From assembly GCA_027578815.1 (NCBI GenBank), contig JANBTH010000302.1, positions 1 to 21,516 on the forward strand: 21,516 nt of DNA. The letters run 5' to 3'. This stretch comes from Coemansia sp. RSA 1804 (Eukaryota; Kickxellomycota; Kickxellomycetes; Kickxellales; Kickxellaceae). The translations under genes were made by a program, and so were the position numbers. Below the pieces are notes generated by a model that saw only the letters and a program-made list of their open reading frames with translations, made no database searches and had not been told where the DNA came from. Below, in pieces: positions 17,134 through 21,516 of the stretch (positions are counted from its first letter, which is position 1; every line of letters begins with the position of its first letter).

Positions 17134-18726
17134 CTACAGCTCCTCGATCCTCATGCCACGGACGAATCGATCGACTGTAAGGTTGTGCATCTCATCAATG
17201 AACGCAGCGCGGAATGTGCCCGGCCCCTTCACATCGTCGCGGGACGCAGCCGCCTCAGCAGCAAGATTGATGGCCACAACGCCGGCCAGCGCACCAGCAA
17301 GCGGGTCGTCGTGAGCAACGGAGTGGATGAATGTGGCAACGGCCGTGCCCACCATGCACCCGGATCCCGTGATAGAGCCCTGGAGCTGGTGGCCATTATG
17401 CACGGCGTAGACGGAGCGGCCATCCGATACGTAGTCGACCTTCCCGGTCATCACCACGGCGCATCGCTCGCGACGACTAAGATCGCGCACCACGCGCGCG
17501 GGGTCCTCAAACCCGACGCCAACAGCATCGACGCCGCGCATGCGCATCTCGGCCGATCCTACAAGCGCCGCTATTTCGCCAGCGTTCCCCTTGATTACAT
17601 GGGCGCCGTAGTCGCGCAGGAGCTCCGATACAAAGTCCCTGCGACTGGCGGTCGCGCCAACACCCACGGGGTCCAGGACGATTGGCGTGTTGTGGAGTCG
17701 GGCCTCGCGCATGGATTCGCGGATTGCGCGCATCTGGCCACTGCTGATCGTGCCAATGTTCACCACAACCGACGATACCGCGGGTGCAAGGCCCCGCTGC
17801 TCGCTGGGATCCGACGCCATGATGGGCGACCCGCCTAGTGCCAGACATGCGTTGGCGCAGTCGTTGATTACCACCGTGTTGGTTATGTGCTGCACAAGCG
17901 GAACGACCGCAGCGCTTGCCGGTGGCGCCCTGGCTCGCTCAAACACGCGCGCCACGGCCGAGCGCACTTGCTCCGGGCCACGCACATCGCCGCCCAACTC
18001 GCTCTGCTTTGCAACCCACGAGCCATGCAGCCCGAACTTTATCTGTCTGCGCAGGAGACATGCAGCATCCCTGGGCGAGTCCGATGCCATTATTGCCGAG
18101 ACCACCGCAATCCCATCCAGCGGAACGCTAGTCGAGAGTGGCCGTGTGCAGGTAAGCACATGCACCGCGTTGTGTGCGTTGATACCGCCGATGGTCACTG
18201 CGCGCACACGGTGCGCTGTGGAATGTCCGACATCGAGGGCGTGCTCCCAGATACCGCGGATGCCCTGCGGCCCCCGATGTGCGACCCTGGCGTCCCTTTT
18301 TGTGGCCGTAGCGTAGCAGGTGCCTATTCCCAGGTAATCAGCGCCCCCAGCAATCGCCGCCTCCGCCTCCTCCTCGGTCTGCACGGTGACGCCAATGATC
18401 TTGTCGTCGCCCAGAAGCCGCCGTGCCTCGGACAGCGGCATATCGTCCTGGCCAATATGGACCCCGTCGGCGTCCACTGCTAGTGCCACATCGATCCGGT
18501 CGTTGATGAGCAGCGCAGCCCCCATGCGCTTGGTCACCTCCTTCACGGCCACTGCGAGTTTGACGAACTCGCTGGTCGCCGCTTGTTTCTCGCGCAACTG
18601 CACTGCGGTGACTCCCCCGTGGATGGCCTCCTCCACCGTTTGCGCCAGCGTCCGGCTGCTCTTGGCTGACGCCAGGATCCCGCTGTCGGTTACCAGGTAG
18701 AGCGTGAGGTCGAGGCTGGGCTTCAT
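17134..18726 (-). CDS. THI6: Bifunctional thiamine phosphate synthase / hydroxyethylthiazole kinase
   Basis: A 530-residue fusion of ThiE and ThiM, the usual fungal THI6 arrangement. The N-terminal half (about 1-235) is thiamine phosphate synthase: QLREK (43-47), IND (74-76), DGVHIGQDD (87-95), YLGIGTCYATATK (131-143) and the phosphate-binding VTIGGIN (177-183). The C-terminal half (about 275-530) is hydroxyethylthiazole kinase: HITNTVVINDCAN (280-292), VLDPVGVGAT (350-359), IKGNAGEI (378-385), VVMTGKVDYVSDG (424-436) and GSGCMVG (454-460). It phosphorylates the thiazole alcohol and couples it to HMP pyrophosphate to give thiamine phosphate. The start ATG is the first in frame. It is divergent from THI20 over 460 bases, which suggests shared control. 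Confidence 0.96.
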   Translation of the reverse strand: MKPSLDLTLYLVTDSGILASAKSSRTLAQTVEEAIHGGVTAVQLREKQAATSEFVKLAVAVKEVTKRMGAALLINDRIDVALAVDADGVHIGQDDMPLSEARRLLGDDKIIGVTVQTEEEAEAAIAGGADYLGIGTCYATATKRDARVAHRGPQGIRGIWEHALDVGHSTAHRVRAVTIGGINAHNAVHVLTCTRPLSTSVPLDGIAVVSAIMASDSPRDAACLLRRQIKFGLHGSWVAKQSELGGDVRGPEQVRSAVARVFERARAPPASAAVVPLVQHITNTVVINDCANACLALGGSPIMASDPSEQRGLAPAVSSVVVNIGTISSGQMRAIRESMREARLHNTPIVLDPVGVGATASRRDFVSELLRDYGAHVIKGNAGEIAALVGSAEMRMRGVDAVGVGFEDPARVVRDLSRRERCAVVMTGKVDYVSDGRSVYAVHNGHQLQGSITGSGCMVGTAVATFIHSVAHDDPLAGALAGVVAINLAAEAAASRDDVKGPGTFRAAFIDEMHNLTVDRFVRGMRIEEL

Positions 18727-19186
18727 TGTTCTTGGTCCCCGCGGGGCTTTGGGGAGTGATCTGAAAGAAGGGGGGAAGAGATAGATGAGTACGGCGAGCG
18801 GGGAAGAGAGTACCGGGCTTTCAAGCCTATGCTATTATTGGTGATTGAAGAGAAAAAGAAAAGACAACACGGCGGTTATGACATATCCTCGCTTTTTGGA
18901 CAGCTATCTTGAGACTAATAATGCTTTAGTTTAGGACAAGGGGGAGAGGGGGCGAATGATAATGCGGAGTTTTCTTCTTTTATCATCGATATCGTGAAAT
19001 TAATTCATTTCAATGTTGTAAATGCGGCAAAATACATGTGCGCTTTCCTGGATAAGAAAAAAAGGCAGATAAGCATTTCTTTTCCTCTCCTTTTCCTTCC
19101 TGCTTTCATTCGCCTGTCTATCTTCCACTGTGCAGCTTTGACATTAAAAAGCACAATAATCTTACTATCGTATACTTCGTGCAAAT
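18727..19186. promoter_or_regulatory. Shared bidirectional THI6/THI20 promoter region
   Basis: 460 bases between the start codons of two thiamine genes transcribed apart. It contains a purine-rich tract near THI6 (18755-18810), a palindromic CGATATCG at about 18987 and a pyrimidine-rich leader before THI20 (19078-19130). I looked for the conserved core of a TPP riboswitch (CTGAGA plus its partner loop) and did not find it, so control by thiamine, if any, is more likely transcriptional. No specific operator can be named. Confidence 0.55.
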
Positions 19187-20818
19187 ATGAGCGACGGCGA
19201 CGGCAGCAGAGCAAGACCAGCAGACACGGGTCAACAAGGAAACGAACGCACCCTCCAGCTGGGGCCTGGCACGGCTGTTCCGCCAGCAGTGCTTACGATA
19301 GCAGGGAGCGACAGCGGCGGAGGGGCTGGGATCCAAGCAGATCTCAAGGCCTTTATGGCCAACGGCACGTACGGACTATCAGTGATAACAGCAATCACCG
19401 CGCAGAACACGCGCGGGGTACGCCGTGCGGTTGGCGTTGAGCCGGCGCTGATCCGAGAGCAGCTGGAGGCCGTTCTGGACGACATTGATGTCAGGGCTGC
19501 CAAGGTCGGGATGGTTCCGGATGCCCGGTCAATTGAGACGCTGGCATCCGTGTGGAAAGCAAGATTAAAAAAGGAGACGGATGGTGGTTGCCATCTGGTG
19601 GTGGATCCTGTCATGGTTTCCACAAGCGGCCACCATCTGCTCGACCCCGGCGCACTGGAAACACTGTGCACCGCCCTGCTCCCTCTCGCAACCGTGGTGA
19701 CGCCGAATCTGCGCGAGGCCGAGGCCATTCTCGGACTCAATGACGGCGACATTGGGTCGGTGGCGCAGATGGAAGCCGCCGCCCAGGACATTGCTGACAG
19801 GTACGGGATCCCGGTTGTTGTTGTCAAGGGCGGGCATCTGGAACAGCAGGGGGCCACGGCGGTGGTGACCGATGTTGTGTACATCCAAGCCGAGACCAGG
19901 GTTACACGCATTGAGAGCCCCCGAATCGACACACAATCCACACACGGCACCGGATGCACGCTTAGCGCGGCAATTGCCGCAAACCTCGCCAAGGGAATGC
20001 CGTACCTGGCGGCTGTGCGGCAGGGCATTAGGTACGTCAACGAGGCAATGCAGGCTGCTTACCCGGTTGGCGGTGGCCATGGACCGGTGAACCATGCGTA
20101 TGCGCTGCAGGTGGCACCGGTGCCGCGGCCGACGCTGCACAGCCCACACCCGCTCACCGACTACCTCAAGGCGCAGAACAATGCCCTGTGGACAAAGTAC
20201 ACTCGTCATCCGTTTGTGCAGAAGGCGGGTGCTGGGACACTTGACCGCAATGTGTTCATCTACTACCTGAAACAGGACTACGTGTACCTGAAGCACTATG
20301 CCCGGTCATACGCTATGGCGGCGTTCAAAAGCGATACGCCGGAGGAGATCTCGGTTCTCTCGGGGATCGCGCAGAAGTGCATCAGCGAGAGCGAGCTGCA
20401 CGTGGAGCTGTGCGCCAAATGGGGGATCCGTGGCGAGGAGATGGGGCGGATCGAGGAGAGCTGGGCGAGCGTTGCGTACACCCGGTATATTCTCGACCGA
20501 GGCGCGTGCGGCGATGTTCTGGAGCTGCTGGTGGCTATGTACCCGTGCCTGCTTGGATACGGCGAGGCTTCAGTCAGCCAGGCCAAGGACCCGTTGACTG
20601 TCACACAGGGAAATCCGTATTGGCCGTGGCTGGAGTTCTATGTTGGTGAGGAGTTCCAGACCACCGTTGAGCGAGGACAAGCGATGATCGAGAAGCTTGC
20701 GCAAAGGGAGAACCCGTCGGCTGGACGGCTGGAAAGACTCGTCAAGACCTTCAACGACACGGTAGCGCTGGAGATTGCCTTCTGGGACAATGCATTGCAG
20801 CTCCATTCAGCAGGATAG
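19187..20818 (+). CDS. THI20: Bifunctional HMP/HMP-P kinase and TenA-type thiaminase II
   Basis: A 543-residue ThiD-TenA fusion, the fungal THI20/THI21 layout. The ThiD part (about 33-310) has TIAGSDSGGGAGIQADLK (37-54), KVGMV (106-110), VVDPVMVSTSGHHLL (138-152), TPNLREAE (172-179), VVVKGGH (211-217) and the anion-hole motif HGTGCT (253-258). It phosphorylates hydroxymethylpyrimidine twice to give HMP pyrophosphate. The TenA part (about 320-543) has QDYVYLKHYARSYA (363-376), the catalytic Cys in MYPCLLGYGE (C454) and the Glu of LEIAFWD (E529), so thiaminase II/pyrimidine salvage activity looks intact. The first 30 residues are low-complexity and polar. It works directly with THI6 next door: its HMP-PP product is a THI6 substrate. 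Confidence 0.96.
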   Translation: MSDGDGSRARPADTGQQGNERTLQLGPGTAVPPAVLTIAGSDSGGGAGIQADLKAFMANGTYGLSVITAITAQNTRGVRRAVGVEPALIREQLEAVLDDIDVRAAKVGMVPDARSIETLASVWKARLKKETDGGCHLVVDPVMVSTSGHHLLDPGALETLCTALLPLATVVTPNLREAEAILGLNDGDIGSVAQMEAAAQDIADRYGIPVVVVKGGHLEQQGATAVVTDVVYIQAETRVTRIESPRIDTQSTHGTGCTLSAAIAANLAKGMPYLAAVRQGIRYVNEAMQAAYPVGGGHGPVNHAYALQVAPVPRPTLHSPHPLTDYLKAQNNALWTKYTRHPFVQKAGAGTLDRNVFIYYLKQDYVYLKHYARSYAMAAFKSDTPEEISVLSGIAQKCISESELHVELCAKWGIRGEEMGRIEESWASVAYTRYILDRGACGDVLELLVAMYPCLLGYGEASVSQAKDPLTVTQGNPYWPWLEFYVGEEFQTTVERGQAMIEKLAQRENPSAGRLERLVKTFNDTVALEIAFWDNALQLHSAG

Positions 20819-21516
20819 CCCTACAACCTCACTATCTTTTTCCCCGTATCTTTTTTATTATATAAATCCGTTTAATGGAGTTAAATCGTGGTATCAGTGA
20901 ACTGCGTGTATGCTGGTGTGGGACCAGTTGCAAATCATATTTCCGTTTCTCATGTGCCAAAGAAAACACGAGAAATTGGGAAGAGCTTGAAAGGGGGGAT
21001 TCTGTGAAGCAGAACAACATGTGAGAAAGGATGTAAAGAAGGATGTTCACAGCACATGCAAAGCGATGCGGAGGACACAGGCGGCATGTGTCCAAGCAAG
21101 TAAATCAATTTGCTTTATTCTTGCGTCGCCAATGCCGAGCCCAGTAGGTCCACAACAAACGAGGATTGAGGAAAAGAAACGCAGAATATTCGCACTCTAC
21201 CAGCTTTCAGCACAACAAAAAGTGTGGAGAATCTTTTTGTTGTCATTGATGGAATTTTGTGTTTGAATACTTGTCAGATACACAAATTTGGTGGGAAAAA
21301 GGGGGATCCGAGGAAGGAGGCACAAAGATCGCAAGCGCTGGCGGGATGATGATGACGATGACGATGTTAGTGATGACGGGTATGCACACAACTCTGTTTT
21401 TCGTTTCTGTTAAAGTAAAAAGGGACCAGGTTGTATTGAAAAAATGGATTGAATGGGAGGGGAATGTCATGAGTTCCTTTTTTTGACCGTTAAACACCAT
21501 GCGGCCAATAGAGTTG
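20819..21516. other. Right-end intergenic region
   Basis: 698 bases after THI20. T-rich DNA with TTTTTTATTATATAAAT (about 20848-20864) fits the THI20 3' UTR. The remainder has only short open frames on both strands without recognised domains. It contains a small GAT-rich simple repeat. It probably leads into the promoter or terminator of a gene outside the window. Confidence 0.55.
21345..21377 (+). repeat. GAT/GAC simple repeat
   Basis: A run of GATGATGATGACGATGACGATG-type trinucleotides followed by GTTAGTGATGACGGG. It is too short and unsupported by a real frame to call coding. Confidence 0.6.

Noticed and set aside
18727..19186. TPP riboswitch in the THI6/THI20 shared region
   Set aside because: The conserved CTGAGA core and its partner sequence are absent on both strands; CTTGAGACTAATA near 18909 does not fit.
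21259..21486. 75-codon frame at the right end with a Met/Thr run
   Set aside because: It is a read-through of the GAT/GAC simple repeat and shows no protein-like features.

Overview
The window is nuclear DNA of a fungus. The evidence is a set of fungal-type genes: a secreted GH17 glucanase with a Pro/Thr linker, the fused thiamine enzymes THI6 (ThiE-ThiM) and THI20 (ThiD-TenA), PAN6, ZPR1, SKP1 and RPP0. Genes are compact and almost all uninterrupted; the only intron inside a coding region is in RPP0. The mix (animal-like MEA1 and cyclophilin-E-type RRM proteins, HPGD-like dehydrogenases, a GC-rich genome with AT-rich spacers) suggests an early-diverging lineage, perhaps Kickxellomycotina. 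That placement is a guess from gene content, not from a search.

Layout, left to right. 1-3355: the last codons of one GH17 gene, then a complete tandem paralogue (+). 3683-5752: a small RRM protein (+) converging on ZPR1 (-). 5753-9127: an AT-rich stretch with a divergent SKP1-like gene (+) and an HPGD-like short-chain dehydrogenase (-). 9128-9937: a GC-rich paralogue of that dehydrogenase (-). 10589-12595: a large stand-alone Gag/zinc-knuckle gene (-), with no reverse transcriptase seen next to it. 13590-14812: RPP0 (+), with one 281-base intron that appears to hold a box C/D snoRNA, and probably a second intron in its 5' leader. 15033-15974: pantothenate synthetase PAN6 (-). 16299-17027: a MEA1-like acidic protein (+). 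17134-18726 and 19187-20818: THI6 (-) and THI20 (+), head to head over a shared 460-base promoter. 20819-21516: no gene recognised.

Functional links. THI20 makes HMP pyrophosphate and salvages the pyrimidine. THI6 phosphorylates the thiazole and joins the two halves into thiamine phosphate. The divergent pair therefore covers the final assembly steps of thiamine synthesis and could be co-regulated. PAN6 (vitamin B5) lies nearby, so three cofactor genes fall within about 6 kb. The other genes are housekeeping or of unknown role and show no obvious shared pathway.

The most interesting signal is the intronic C/D snoRNA candidate, whose guide fits a conserved 18S rRNA segment. Next are the possibly domesticated gag gene, the SKP1-like protein lacking its usual C-terminal Trp motif, and the two dehydrogenase paralogues of very different base composition. 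I found no CRISPR array, complete mobile element, tRNA or rRNA gene.
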